From positions 39,739,001 to 39,803,000 of the forward strand of contig JAIVEN010000007.1 in NCBI GenBank assembly GCA_026686845.1: a stretch of 64,000 bases of DNA, read 5' to 3'. The position numbers and the translations under genes are program-made. Positions 27,781 to 42,358 of this stretch are shown here, piece after piece. Positions within the stretch are counted from its first letter, which is position 1, and every line of letters begins with the position of its first letter. A model generated the notes under the pieces. It ran no database searches and was not told the origin of the DNA. It was given only the letters and a program-made list of their open reading frames with translations. Source of the stretch: Adenanthera pavonina. Taxonomy: Eukaryota > Streptophyta > Magnoliopsida > Fabales > Fabaceae.

Positions 27781-29410
27781 TAATATAATTTTATATAAAT
27801 TTAATTATAGATCAAGATAATCAAATCATGATTTTTTTACAAATATATATACATATAATTTTTATTTCTATATTTATCTTATATCAAGGGGTGGGGGGAG
27901 ACCGGGTTGGACCAAATTTTTTATTAGCCCGTGGTCTAGTTTTGTGTGGGGGTGGGGGGGAGGGGGGCGGTTTAGGTTTGGTCTAGTTACCTGTGGTTTG
28001 AACTGGTCTTGTGGGGGGGTCGGGGTTGGACCAGGTTATACTGGTCCAGCTCGGGCTGAACTGGGTTCTGACCATTTTTTTAAATAAAAAATTAGTTGCT
28101 TCTTAACAAAAAAAAAAGAAAGAAAAAACCATAAAAAACATTATTATTAAAGAAATCAATATAAATATATAAGGATACATTTGAGAATTTAGGATAAAAT
28201 GAATAAAATTATTATTAATATAATTGGGTAGAATAGAATGAAAAAAGGGTAAAATATTTCATTTTTTGAAAGTTTTATAAAACAAAAATGTTTTATTTAA
28301 TTATTATTTAAAATATGTTATAAAATGAATAGAATAGGATTTTTTTAATATTACCATTATGAATTTATTTAAATGAAAAACCTAATAGTTATTAATTTGA
28401 AAAAAATTAAATTTGCTTTTAAGTTATAATCATATATACTTATCCAATAAAAGAAAATTTAAATATCATATTATCAATTGAATTGATGAATAAAATGTTA
28501 AGTGGCTACTTGATATAGGAAATATAAATAAAGTTAAACTTATCGAGAAGTAAATTATTCGGTGTTAATTAAAAAAAATTTAAATTATAAAAAGTTGGAT
28601 CTCACATTGTGAAGTTATATTTCTTTACTAAAACTTATAAAAGTTCTACCTCCAAGTTTTTTTTTATATTTTTTTCCAAAATATTCCCAACTTCTCCATA
28701 TTTTTTAAATTGAAAATAATATATAAAAAAATTTATATACACCCTCGGGTCGGGTAAGACTAGTTTGATGAGATTACCTGAAACTTGGTTTTACCCGATC
28801 AAGTGACCTGACCCAAACATTAAGTGTCAGTACTGGGTTGAAAAGATCGGATTTTTTTGGGTTTGACTTCTTCGGGTTGGACCAGGGTTAGGTTTTTCCC
28901 CCCACCCCTACTTATACCAATCTCACTGTAGACCTAAATAATTAAGTTATCATCTTTTCATAAATATATAAATAATTTTCATTTCTATATTTATCTTATA
29001 TAAATTTTATTGCAAACCTAGATAATTAAATCGTGATTTTTTAGTAATCAACATATATGAGGAAATAAATATTATTTGGAATATGTGAGATCAAATTTTT
29101 TCATAATCAGCATAATAATATGGAGACTTAAAATTGTGATACGTCATGTTTTCGACCTTTACTTTATAATATATAAATTTTTTTCAAAATATATAAATAA
29201 TTTTTATTTTCATATTTATTTTATATAAATTTTATTGTAAATCTAAGCAATTAAATTGTGATTTTTTATAGACAGCATATATAAAAAAATAAATATTATT
29301 TAAAATATATTAGTTAAATTTTTTCATAATCAGTATGATAATAATGTAAAGGTTTACCACGGTGACACGTCGTGTTTTCGATTTTTATTTTATAATATTA
29401 CATTATATAA
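27781..29410. repeat. Degenerate tandem duplication interrupted by a hAT element
   Basis: A unit of about 225 bp (block AAATATATAAATAATTTT, then TTTATCTTATATAAATTTTATTG, then TTTTTTCATAATCAG, then a GTTTTCGA block) occurs at about 28962-29186 and again at about 29187-29405. A partial unit at 27781-27885 resumes at 28911, because the 1025-bp element sits inside it. Confidence 0.6.
27886..28910. mobile_element. Non-autonomous hAT-like element, 1025 bp
   Basis: Terminal inverted repeats AAGGGGTGGGGGGA (left) and TAGGGGTGGGGGGA (right, reverse complement) match the AGGGGTGG hAT-type terminus. They are flanked by an imperfect 8-bp target duplication, CTTATATC (27878-27885) and CTTATACC (28911-28918). 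Subterminal regions are full of GGTTGGACC/GGGTTGGACCAGG repeats on both sides. The interior is A+T-rich and has no transposase frame. Confidence 0.75.
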
Positions 29411-29814
29411 ATAATAAATATAAATTATTTTAGTAGAGTTTTTTATGCAACTTAGCAAAGTTTATTTGTTGTTAGAGTACCAGTATCTTTTTTCAAAAAA
29501 GGCATCAGTATCTTTTAATTTTCAGAAAAACGAAATGTTAGTATTTAAAAAAAAAACTATATAATTTAACATCATAAATTATTTGATCTGGTCACGGTAC
29601 GGTAGCATTGGTTAAACAGAACCAAAAAAATGATTTGATCTTTAATTCTTTATTGATCCTTTATTAAAAAAAAATGAATATATTATTTGATCCACATCCA
29701 GAAATAAAGCTATCGGATGAGGATCGGAGTGAAGAGGGGAACCACTTGACAAGAATGGTTGATTTTGATCATTAGAAAAATTAAGGAGGTGAAGCGGTGA
29801 GGTAGTGTGGGAGA
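29411..29814. other. Upstream region of reductase copy 3
   Basis: A+T-rich DNA followed by about 110 bases of more mixed composition before the ATG at 29815. No TATA box is assigned with confidence and no repeat was recognised. Confidence 0.35.
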
Positions 29815-31469
<1,655 letters not shown>

Positions 31470-32991
31470 ATCGCGATATGCTTCAGGTGTTTGTGACCGT
31501 CTAATGCTTCAGCTTATAAAATGTTTGAACCCTGTCCCTTAATTATGCCCTTCATATGAAACTTATCTGATTTTCAAGTAACTAATAATAATAATGGAGT
31601 GCTTTTTCTGCTTCATCTCATGTGATTCTCATGATGCGATCAACTACCCTGTTTAGCTTAGATTTCTTACATGTTTAAGATACAGAAAGTGCATTTCTCA
31701 TCCGTGTTGTCTTAAGTTTTTTATTTAGTAAGTGCAACAGAAAACACAAAAGACGGCGGTTCATCTATGAAAAAAAATGCGTACAGCAGTTACATTTCTA
31801 GCAGAATGTCCCAACTCGTGAATTTCTGTGTTTAAATTACCAGCTCCTCGACCTCTATCAATCAAAAAAGAAAACGAAACGAGGTCCTCATGAATGCGTC
31901 AAATTTAGAAATTAGTGACCCAAAATAAGAGAATTAATATTTTAATAGTTGGGTTGCGTCGTAAATTTAGGTCAATAAATGGCAAACTTAAAGGAGAAAT
32001 GCATTAAGTCCATTTCAAATGTAAGTGAACAACTAATTCAATACGGATACACAATTAATATGATTTGCTTGTCTAATCAATAAACGTAAAGATCAAATAA
32101 AAGTACAAACAACTAATCAATAAAACGATGATAAAACTGCCACCTCATTTACTCTTATTTATATGGTGATTTTAACTAAATCTATATAAATTAGATAAAT
32201 TAGTCAAAATTACTTGATAATATAAAATTTTTCAAAAAAATTAACTTAATTTTTTTAAATTTATTCTTGTATTAATACTTTATTGAATTTTTAAAAATCA
32301 ATAAAAAAGTATCTGCAGATAAACTAGGAAAAAATCCATTAATACTTCATTAAATTTCTAAAATATCTTATACAAAGGATTAAAGAGTACTATATATAAT
32401 AAACATTAATAGCCTAAGTTAAAGGCTAAGCTATAATTCACACTAAAATATTATCAGGAAGTTGTTTATTTAATTGTGATGGCAACACATAATCCAGTTC
32501 TGCGGTTGTCAAGCAAGGCTATGTGATCTTTCCTTTTATTTTATCTGCCATATGCCACCTCAGTCTCAGAGATTTCATCCCATAGTTTTGAACATCACAT
32601 TCCTCGTGTTGTGCCTATAGTATTTGTCATAGACGAAACTGCTAAAAAAACCATTTCTTATACATTTTATAAATAAAAAGATTATTCGCATGCTTTTACT
32701 TTAAAAATAATGAAAATTTATAAAAATTAATTAAGCAATGATAATGATGATAGCTCCATCATTTTTCTTTAGTGAAAAGATTAGGAGAATTCTTTACTTG
32801 ACAGTAATGACTAATCTCCCTTGGATACTAAAAGTAAATGGTAAACTTTTCTTTACTAAGTTTGCTCCAAATGCAGGAGAATTTTATTCTAACCATTTAC
32901 TTAATGGGTGATAATGATCACTTTCTCTTTAATTGACTTGACTATGTTACATTTAACCCCATTTTTTTTTTGGCAAAAACTCAACCACAAG
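31470..32991. other. Intergenic DNA, nothing supported
   Basis: This covers the 3' flank of reductase copy 3 (to about 31600) and A+T-rich DNA without convincing ORFs or repeats. Confidence 0.4.
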
Positions 32992-33420
32992 TAGAGTTAG
33001 CAAAATATGACAAGTCCGATGGGTTGACCCGAAAAGCCTGAAGAAATAAATGGGCTAAGCCTAATTTTTAGTATTAAAATATAATTCGGGCTGACCCAAA
33101 AGCCAATTTTTTTTTCTTTTTATTTTTCTTGTTTAAAATATTAAAAAAATATATTATTTTATTAATTAGTAATATATAAATTGTAAAATTTAAAAATTTT
33201 GCTAGTTTTTTATGAATTATGATGATAATTAGTTATATTAATTTAAATAATTATATGAAAAAAATTTATAAAAAAACTTGAAAAATATTAAAATTAAAAA
33301 AGCCCGCAGGCTGGCCCGTAGACCAGATCCCACAAGCTCGGGTTTGAAGTTTCAAACATGTTTGTTAAATCGGGCTTTTAGGGCCAGCTCAAGGCGGGTC
33401 GGCCCGATTTGACAGTTATA
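32992..33420. mobile_element. hAT-type MITE, 429 bp, with perfect 8-bp target duplication
   Basis: The element starts TAGAGTTAGCAAAATATGAC and ends with the inverted counterpart (reverse complement TATAACTGTCAAATCGGGCC). It is flanked on both sides by ACCACAAG (32984-32991 and 33421-33428). An 8-bp duplication and a TAGAGTTGTCAA-like terminus fit the hAT superfamily. Subterminal parts carry GGGTTGACCCG/GGGCTGACCC motifs. There is no ORF. Confidence 0.85.
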
Positions 33421-33428
33421 ACCACAAG

Positions 33429-33799
33429 GACATAGGCACATAGCCCTTACAAAATGTAGTTTTCAGGCATTGATTGTAATGAATAATTTTGGCACTAAGA
33501 AGTGAGGTCAATATATTTTATTTAAAATTTTAATTAGAAGAAAATATATTTTAAAAATTTAAAATATGAAATATACTCAAAATTTTTAAGTGTAAGTTTG
33601 TTATAATTTTTTTTTATCACTAGAGCAAAAGCTTGATCTCATTTATATTTTTAATCTTAAAATAAAAAAATCGAATTAAAGAAAGGTGAGCACTTTCTTC
33701 TATCAATTTTTTCTTACCAAATTTTTTATAAGGTGAAATCACAATAATAACTGAACAGGTGGCATAAAAAACATTATAACTAGGAATTGTAGAACTTAT
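33429..33799. other. A+T-rich spacer
   Basis: Nothing recognisable was found between the hAT-type MITE and the family A MITE. Confidence 0.35.
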
Positions 33800-34165
33800 T
33801 TAATTTATGTTTTTAAAACAGTTTTTTTTTAAAACAGAAAAATAAAAAAAAACTTGTTTGATAAGCCTGTTTTTTTATAAAATATTCTAGAAAATAGATA
33901 AATAAAATAATAGAAAATTCAGAATATTTTTAAAGTATTTTACATTTTTTTGTTTTAGAAAACACAAGAAAACGACAGAAAATATCTACCTTATTAATGA
34001 TAAAATTATAAATTTTGAATAACTCATTTAACACTTATTAGTTATGATTTTTTTAACAATTATTCAAATAGATTTTTTATACTTTTTCTCAAAACTTATT
34101 TTAAAAAATAATTTAACAAAACTATTTTAAAAGTATTAAAATAAAAAACACATTCAAACAACCCT
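33800..34165 (-). mobile_element. MITE, family A, copy 2 (inverted)
   Basis: The reverse complement of this segment begins AGGGTTGTTTGAATGTGTTTT and matches, by eye, the element at 7453-7796 over its first ~170 bp, including AATGAGTTATTCAAAATTTATAA, and again in a TTTTCTATT-rich part further on. The end near 33800 is not sharply defined. Confidence 0.5.
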
Positions 34166-34479
34166 ACGTTCTCCAAAATTGTTTCACGGGCATGGCCAAT
34201 ATAAGTAACCTGGAAAGGTGCCTTTTCCCTTTGTTTCCCTTTGTTAGTTTTACACGCTCGAGAGCATTTCTATCCTTTGAATTGGCGTTAATATAGATTT
34301 TCTTCATCATTTTTTGACAAAAAAATTTCTAATTTATTTGAATAAAAGTAAAAGCAGCCTTTATCTAAGTTAACAAAATCTCTACTCAACTAGTTTTCTT
34401 AAAATGAAAATGCACTAAAGTATATTTTTATTGAGGATATATTTAATATAGTCAGAATGCATATTGCATTTTATGAGAT

Positions 34480-37135
34480 ATATATATTTATCCCATCCAA
34501 TCTGCCCATGAGATACTGCTTGCGTCTTCCAATATGCCCATACACCTTTTTGCTCCAAACAATGACTTTGGAGGTAAAAGTGTCCACTACCTCCTCCCAT
34601 TTGGCTTCTTTTTCCCTTGCTCTGAGTACAAAATGTTCAAAATTATCATGAAGCACCCAAGGTGCAAGGAACCTGAACAGTTGTGGTTGACAAATAATGC
34701 TACGTCCATGCACCATTTGTAGTCGAATAGGACAATGATTCGACATAAAATAGTATAAAACCGCAGCACTAGCCTCTGGATAAGCTTCCAAGAAACCTGC
34801 GTTTACAAAAATTCTGTCTAAGCAACTCTGGCATCCATCCTTTTGCCACGTGAAGAACAAACCTGAGGTATGAAGATCAGGTGCACCCGCCTCCGAAACC
34901 TAGTTCACAAAATCTGTCCACCGTGGTTGCACTTCTCATTGTAAATCTTCTTTCATAGCTATACAAAACACTACTATAGTCTCCTTCAATGACCCAAGGC
35001 CATCAACATTGCTCTTCAGATCCAGAAGCCCCCTCCATAATGTCCGATGTTATATCACGTTCGGACTAGCATAAATAGACATTACAAAGCATCTATTCCC
35101 ATCTTCCTCCAACACACAATGCATGAATTGATCTATGCAACATAAAAGTTCAATACTCCTTCAATCATCATACCACAATGTCCATATTCCACCACTAAAA
35201 CCAATGACATCAGATATTTCAAAGTGACGGAACCCAAGCGATCTAGCTATCTTCGTCATTTGGTTCTACTAGTTCTAGTTTCAAAAACAGCTAAAAAGTC
35301 AACTTCTTATTTTTTCTTTAAATCTCGCACTAGACCAGAAAAAGCTTTCGAACCAGTGCCCCTGCAATTCCGAAAGAGGCAATTCATGGGTCAACCTCAA
35401 AAGGGGTATCATGGCTTAAAGGAACCCTCAGGTCAATATTCAAGTTTTCTTCCAAAGAGATAACTCCATTTAGTTTCGTGCCACCAGTATCATCCATATC
35501 CATGCACTGCATTTTATTTAAGAGGTCTGGTGGCCCTACCATTTTATCACTAAGGACGCCTCTCTCTTCTTCTATCCCATTATCAGGCTCAAACAATTCC
35601 TTGGGCTCAACATCAATTAGGTCCATTAGCACTTCAAAAGGATTGGGAGCATTTAAAAAACTGGACCTATCTTGATTTAAAATACTTGGGCCAGCATCAT
35701 GTTTCGAACCAGGTCCAACATGAAACTGATTCTCTTTTCCTTTAATAACAACTTTCCCCTTATCTCTCCTAGCCTGATCCACTGGGACCCAAACCTTTCA
35801 ATTGCCTATGTCTCTCCCAAATGATTGGGATTCGCTATTAACTACTGATGGCATCTGTGACTTCTTTCCCTTGTACCGGTCTTCATGTTTATTATTCCCA
35901 TGATTTTTGCGTTGAATTCCTCCACCCTGTTTCACCCCTGAATTTTTTCTCTTAAAAATAATCTCTCCCTCCCGATCTTATGGGATTTTCAAATCTTTTA
36001 CGGGCAAGATTCCACGTACCAAACCCTACCTTCTCCGATGAACTATGGCCGCCGCCGTTCAAACTGGATGTATAGTCTTCATGTGCTTGCTGTTGACTAT
36101 CGTTCGCTTTGACCACACCTTTGTCATCGCCATCGAGTCCTCTTGAGGCCCTACTAGCCATATCTTGCGTACTCTCCTTCCCCACATTCTCATGCGAACC
36201 CTTATACACACCACTTTCCTTATTCTTCGACCTTTTCATGCATTTATCAGGACAAGCATCTCTATGGTGGTCGTACTTACCACAGAGAAAACAAATAAGA
36301 TGCAATCCTTCATATTCAATAAAACTTTTCTTACTAGAGATCTTTACAGATGATCGGAGACGCTTATGTAGATCAAGCTCAACGCAAATTCTAGCCAACC
36401 TCCCCCTTTCACTAGTGTACATTATCATATCTAGCTTAAGAGTTCTTTCAATACAAGACCCAATCTACTTCAATGCTGCCAAATTAAAGAATTCAAGAGG
36501 TAATAACGAAATCCTGACCCAAGCTGCTATCTTCCTTTCCGCACTTCATAGATCAAAGTTCGACCTCTATATCTAGACAATCAAGTAATGACATGCAATC
36601 ATCCATAGTCCTTCTTGGTACACATAATTCATGTCTGCATCCTCATTAAAAGAAACAACAGAGTACCCATTATCCAAATCTGTGGACTTAAACAGTTTAA
36701 AAGTTTTCCAAAGTTGCTCCAAGCTCCTCTTCATTCCCCAATATGGGATATTCTTGCCCAAAAGTTTAATGATCAGTGACTTCCTCCATGGTGCACACCA
36801 TAATTCATATTCCTCCTGTGAGACAACCAAGGTCACGTAGTCTTTATCATCCAGGTCTTGGGCATTCTCCTCCTCTTGCGTCTTTCCACCTTCATCATTG
36901 AAGAAACTTTTCAAACCATTAATGTAATCTTTCCATTCATCATCAAAAACCATGCTTCCTCTACTACCCTTTGTACCCAACTCCATATTCAACCCCATAA
37001 TCGTATTTCTAGTCCGCCTCCGTTTCTCCACCTTGCCTCCCTTTCTTCCTGCTCCTAGAACCCCTGTCATTGTCCTCCATCCCACCCATGCTCTCTAATA
37101 CTCTCTCCTCACCATTCATGGCGCTTTTAGATAGT
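34480..37135 (-). mobile_element. Decayed L1-type LINE, ORF1 plus endonuclease, no reverse transcriptase
   Basis: Read on the minus strand. ORF1 has a DUF4283-type domain (about 36950-36573, with APWRKSLIIKLLGKNIPYWG) and a zinc knuckle with spacing CX2CX4HX4C in ICFLCGKYDHHRDACP (about 36315-36255). ORF2 starts near 35390 with an apurinic-type endonuclease: FRNCRGTGSKAF, then DFLAVFETRTS, then GGIWTLW, and finally LDRIFVNAGF and SNHCPIRL at about 34800-34720. The copy has several stops and frameshifts. It stops at about 34480, before any reverse transcriptase domain. Most LINE copies lose the 5' side instead, so this one was probably cut by a later deletion or rearrangement. Confidence 0.85.
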
Positions 37136-38029
37136 TTTCTAATTACTTTTCTTTAAAATAAAATAACTACATGTGTGTGTATTTTATATTTATACCGCCT
37201 CCTAGCACTACAGTTATAAATGTGTAATGAAATATATATTTTGACTTCATAGATGATACGCAACAAAAACATTTGATTGAGATTTTGACTTTATAAATGA
37301 TACTCGACAAAAATATTTGATAGAGACTCGGACTTCATAAGCGATACGTTATGAAGACATTTGACTAGAATAAATGATATGTGACCAAATTAACTTTATT
37401 ATACCATATGAAATTTTATTTTGAATTTTATTAAGTAGAGTTACTTTTCAAATACTCAAATCGCACCTAGAAAACACAACAATATAGAGTTTGTATTTTT
37501 CAGTTTTTGGTTGTAAAACTTCTATAAAATTTGGGGAGAGAAAATAATAAACATTTAAATTGAACAAGAAACAGTTTCATGCAAGACTCTTTCACAGTTC
37601 ATTTCATTTTGTTACTGTCCCCAAATTCTCAAGGAGTTTGAAATCAACAACTATATAATACCCTTCTCAAAATATATACTTGATCAAAGCAGAAGTTGGC
37701 GACATCCTAGCTCTTGTTATAAATCTCTCTCTTCCTCCTTCTTCACTAATTCTCTGGCCCCACCATTTGTCTCTAAAATTGATCAAAGCTTCTCCTAAAA
37801 TTCATTCTGTTACAGTCCCTGTCACTGTCTAATATCAAAATCAAACTAGAAGCCAGGCCAAGACAAAAGCCTTCACCTTTTTCTCCTCCCTCTCGTTTCA
37901 GTTTTCGGCTCAGCTTGCTAGAGACGAACAAAACTCCATATACAACTTGTCTCCCATCAATCACATTCCCGAAAACACTCTTCAAAGAACAAATTAAAGC
38001 TATTGCAGTTGTGAGGTGGTGCAGGGAAG
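37136..38029. repeat. Spacer with ~46-bp degenerate tandem repeat; MYB leader
   Basis: At about 37238-37400 a unit of roughly 46 bases (GACTTCATAGATGATACGCAACAAAAACATTTGA and variants) repeats three times or a little more. About 37700-38029 is the CT-rich presumed promoter and leader of the MYB-like gene. No other gene is supported. Confidence 0.45.
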
Positions 38030-40348
38030 ATGAAGAAGGGTCCGTGGACATCAGAAGAAGATGCGATGTTGATAGAGTACGTGAACAAGCATGGCGAAGG
38101 AAACTGGAACAAGGTGCACAAGAACTCTGGGCTGGATCGTTGCGGCAAAGTTGCAGGCTAAGATGGACCAACCACCTCAGGCCTAATCTCAAGAAGGGCT
38201 CTTTCTCTCAAGACGAACAGAATGCCATCATCTACCTTCACTCTAAGCTCGGTAAAAAATGGGCTCGCATGGCCTCTCTGGTAATACTACTGCTTCATTC
38301 CTCTGCTGGTTTTTTCTGTGTTTGGTTCTATCCATGGTTTCACTGTCCCGTTCTATGCGCTGTGATTGTCTCTCTCTTTTTTGGGTAATCTTTGACTCAC
38401 CGTTCATATCATGAAGAAGTGTTCTGGGTTTAGCAGTTTTCCAGATTTTGGTTTTCAATTTGAAACCTGTACAGTGTTCATGTATATTCTCTCTGTCTGT
38501 CCTTTTTTTGCGCGTTATTATTCCTATCGCTCGTCTATCTTTGATCCCTGGAGTTTATAAAAGTTCTTTCGTTCTGGCAATCAAGAAAAATCTGGCCGTC
38601 AAGAATACCCACCCCATCAAGAAAAAAAGTACGGTTTCCAGTTCTCTATTATTCTTTTGGGTCAAGGTTTCCTCAACTATTTGATTCAACCTTCATCATC
38701 CCTTGATTTCTTTTGGCCGATCTCTGTTTTAATTGATATTTACTGTATTTACTACCTTTTTTTTTAGTTCATAATTCCTAATTATGCACAGAATCAGATG
38801 CTGATATCAGTCATTTGTCCCATATTATAATTTCTTTCCATTTTACTTTCGTTTCGTGTGCAGTTCGCGTTCTTTTCTTATGCTTGCACTGTGAAAATTT
38901 TAAAGTATCGAATATGGTGACAATATATTTGTACAAGAGTCGATGATATCAACCTATTAACATATATATGTCATTGACTAAGTATATTTCATTATTATAC
39001 GAATAAGATAAACCAATATAGGTTGAAAAGTTAGATCCCATTAAAATAATTATGTAAAGATAATTTTTCAAACTTTATGTAAATGACCTCTTGATGTATG
39101 ATATCATACTAATAAAATAATAAATTAATTAATGGAGAGGAACAACATGCATGTAAAAACTTATTTTTTTGAGTAAAATTTAGTACTATTATATTTAAAT
39201 AATAAAAAAAATATTTATCCATGATCTAAAATTGAAGTGAGATAGATATTCAAAACTTAATTAATGCAGGATATATATATATATATATGTGTGTGTGTGT
39301 ATATATATATATATATGGCTATGGGAAATTGTGTTATATTTCTGAAGATGGAATCCAATGTGGAGTTTCAGTTACCAGGAAGAACAGACAATGAGATAAA
39401 GAACTTCTGGCATACGAGAATGAGAAAATGCCTGAAAGCCGACATGCCTCTTTATCCTCCTCTTCCTCTTCCTCCTCCTCCTTCACCATCTCCATCTGAT
39501 CAATCCAACAACGCCTCTGCGACTGCCAACCATTCCATTTCCATTTCACCCACTCTCCCTTCTCCCTCTCCCTCTCCACAACTTTCCCATTTTTCTGCTT
39601 CAAATCCTCTCCATAGCACCATCATTCCATTCCCCCAACTCCATTTTCCTAATCTGGGCATTGTTTCTCCATATGCCTCTTCCTCCTCATCTTCCGTTCT
39701 TCCCAATCATACTTTTGTTGCTCATCCTGTGCATTCCCTTCCTTTGCTGAATGGCTGCAATACTCACATATCTTCCACCCAAACCCCACCCGCCCCGCCT
39801 AATAATGACTACTATGAGGTGCCACCATTATCACCTCAACCAAACAACGGCCTGCTGATGGAGGCTCAGGCTTAGGCTCAGGCTCATGCTCATGCTCATG
39901 CACTTTCTCGCTATGAGTATGAGGATTCAACCACACTATGCGACCCATCTCACAGGAGCAAAGCCACTACTACTGAATCCCAGAGGACAGGTGCACCATT
40001 CTCTTTTATTATTATTATTATTATTGTTATTGTTATTATGCGTCACATGAACTTGACTCCTTTCTTTTGCTTAATTACTACTTGTACTCAAGTAAGTTAA
40101 TCTTGCATCGTGAGGTATATCAATTCACAGGAAACAAACCAAATAGTGAGGACCCAATTGGGAAGGACGATGACTTGTTTGGCTTGCTCAAAAGTTTTTC
40201 CTCCGAGATGCCAATGCCTGATTGGTATGGAGGGAGAAGCCAATCATTGCAACTTGAGAGTCAATCAGACATTTCACCTCGCCCCACTGCTCAGGAATTC
40301 CATTCGGCTCTCGGAACTTGCTGGAACAACTTGTCTGGAATGTACTAA
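38030..40348 (+). pseudogene. GAMYB-like R2R3-MYB gene with frameshift and nonsense codon
   Basis: The gene model has three exons: 38030-38280, 39372-39990 and 40131-40348. The R2 repeat opens with [20 protein letters not shown], and R2/R3 continue with [24 protein letters not shown] and, in exon 2, LPGRTDNEIKNFWHTR. The last block and the end (CWNNLSGMY) are typical of the GAMYB (subgroup 18) transcription factors of gibberellin and anther development. Two lesions are visible. In exon 1 the codons for Gly-Lys-Ser in R2 have only three A (38147-38149) where four are needed, which shifts the frame and gives a TAA within a few codons. In exon 2 a TAG at 39873-39875 interrupts a Gln-Ala/His-Ala repeat where CAG is expected, and an open frame continues beyond it. 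Introns are kept, so this is not a retrocopy. I see no clear miR159 target site. The rest reads open (about 362 codons if unbroken), so the breaks are recent or one is a sequencing error. Confidence 0.85.
39271..39316. repeat. (AT)n(GT)n(AT)n microsatellite in intron 1 of the MYB-like gene
   Basis: A 46-base compound dinucleotide tract lies about 55 bases before the intron 1 acceptor. It is within the region normally used for branch-point and polypyrimidine recognition. Confidence 0.9.
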
Positions 40349-42358
40349 ATTGCCTCTTCAATATCTGCATGAACAGAGTACTAGCTATTATCTATATGGT
40401 ATCCTTGAAGGGTATAAGGACAGAGACTAGAGTTCATTACTTCATATACGTTGTTTTGGTCTGACGTAGTACAGGTTGAGACTTGGGAGTTAGAAACATA
40501 TCGGCTTTAGACTTAAAGGTTCAGTTAGGTAGCTAGAAAGAGCGATTCCGAATGCTGGCCCAGGAACACAAACTATGGCGATATTGAATCATAAGAGTTC
40601 TCTCTCTCTCTGTTTTTTTTCCCAGTGCAATCCAGAAAGAGTTTTAGAGGAGCCTTGGGATCCAGAAAGAGCCTGAAGCGACTTTGAATGCTCCGTATGG
40701 ACAAATCCTTCTGCCGCATATATTTAGTTTTTGGGCCTGAAAATTTTCTATATAAAGACTCAAGGAGGGAGAGAATCAATTTATTATTTATTTATTTTTA
40801 AAAAAGTCTTTTTGAGTAAAATCTTACACACGCACTCTCTCTCTAATTAGTTACGGTCCACTGTTTGAGCCTGAAAAAGAAGGAAAAAAAAACAAAAAAA
40901 GACATTTTCCAGAAACCAGCTGCTCCTGGACCTGGAGTCCCATTAATATGAATACGTTCCTAATTGACTGGAATCCTGTATTTTACATATTAGAATTAGT
41001 CAAAGAAAAAAAAATCAAATGAACTAAGCATCGTTTCACTTCATCTTTTCAATTTCTACACAGGCTATCTACATTTTAAAAAAAAAAAAAAGCAGAAGAG
41101 TTTTCTCAAAGAATTACTTTTATGTATTCAAGGGGGGCTTAAAATTGATTACGTTATTTCAAAGGAAAAACATAAGCTTATGAAAAGAAAAACATAAAAT
41201 TACTTCTAAAGTTAGAGTAAAAAAGAGCAATATTTGGGAGCCAACAAGGTGACTTGGCAACTGTATTAAGAGCTAGCTAAGCATTTCAGAAGGAAAAGAA
41301 TCTACTACATACAATGCTCAACAAAGAACAGAGAAAATCCTGAAGCACATCTTCAGATTTTGTCACAACGTAAACTACCACCATCCATCCTTTTTTTCAA
41401 TATTCTTGTAAACTTCTATAGATGCTAATCCTCCCCAGTTTTGCTCTCGTTCCTCCTACCAAACAGTTAAAATAACAACAGCAGCGGCAACAACAATCAT
41501 ATCATTCTTCCTCTCTTTTTCCACAGCATTAAGAAATTAAGGAAACTATGAAGAAAAGCCTCGTCTTAAAAAAATCCCTCACCTCCGTGGTTAGTCGAGG
41601 AAATTGCACATTATATGTCACAGCTGACAGCTCTTTTTAAGGAAAAGAGAGCTTCAAATATAATTAAATTGTATATGCAAAAATTCATAAAAATAGCCAA
41701 GGCAAGGATCCTCAACAAGGTCATATTCATTACCCCTCCCCCCCCCCCCCCTCCCGGGGGCGGGAAAAAAAAGATCATATAGTATAAATTACAACACCTA
41801 TATATAATTTCTCATATTATTTAACAATGAAACAAACAAAAAATAACATAAAGATATATTGTAAAAAGAAATTTTTACAATGCAAGTAAGATGATGAACG
41901 GAAGAAAGATGAAGAATCACTTGCTTAGCATTTAGGATGTTATAAAGAAGCAAAACTAAATCATATTTTCCAAAACAGAAATTCCAGCATATGGTAACTA
42001 AGAAAACGCACGCACTGCAGACTTAAATTATAAAGTGCTGATCAATAGCATCACGAATTGTATAGCGGTGCAGAGAGAGAAGATTCTAATATCATAATCC
42101 AAACGGGTATTCGTATCTTGTGAGTTTATGTATGTTCCAGGATCACAAAGACGATCTTGGTTAGATCAATGAATAAATAACAAAGACAACCCACTATCGC
42201 CTCTCAAATAGCATCCTTGGAGAAAGGAATGAATGTATGCCAATCATCAGCAATGATCATTTCTCCTTTTCAATACATCACAAGCCTCCAAATGGGCCTA
42301 ACAGCATCTCTAGATGAAACATTTTTGGAAGCCCACAGACCATTAAACTCCCAATTAA
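40349..42358. other. Convergent 3' flanks of the MYB-like gene and ARASP
   Basis: This is the presumed 3' UTRs of both genes (MYB on plus, ARASP on minus) with A+T-rich spacer. A poly-C/poly-G stretch (CCCCCCCCCCC...CGGGGGCGGG, about 41739-41764) stands out. No ORF is convincing. Confidence 0.4.

Noticed and set aside
34471..36576. Host genes suggested by ORFs of 129-158 codons in this interval
   Set aside because: The minus-strand frames are parts of LINE ORF1 and the endonuclease. The plus-strand frames are their antisense shadows.
39700..39790. miR159 target site in the GAMYB-like gene
   Set aside because: CATTCCCTTCC near 39732 matches only a few positions of the usual GAMYB target. Pairing would be poor.
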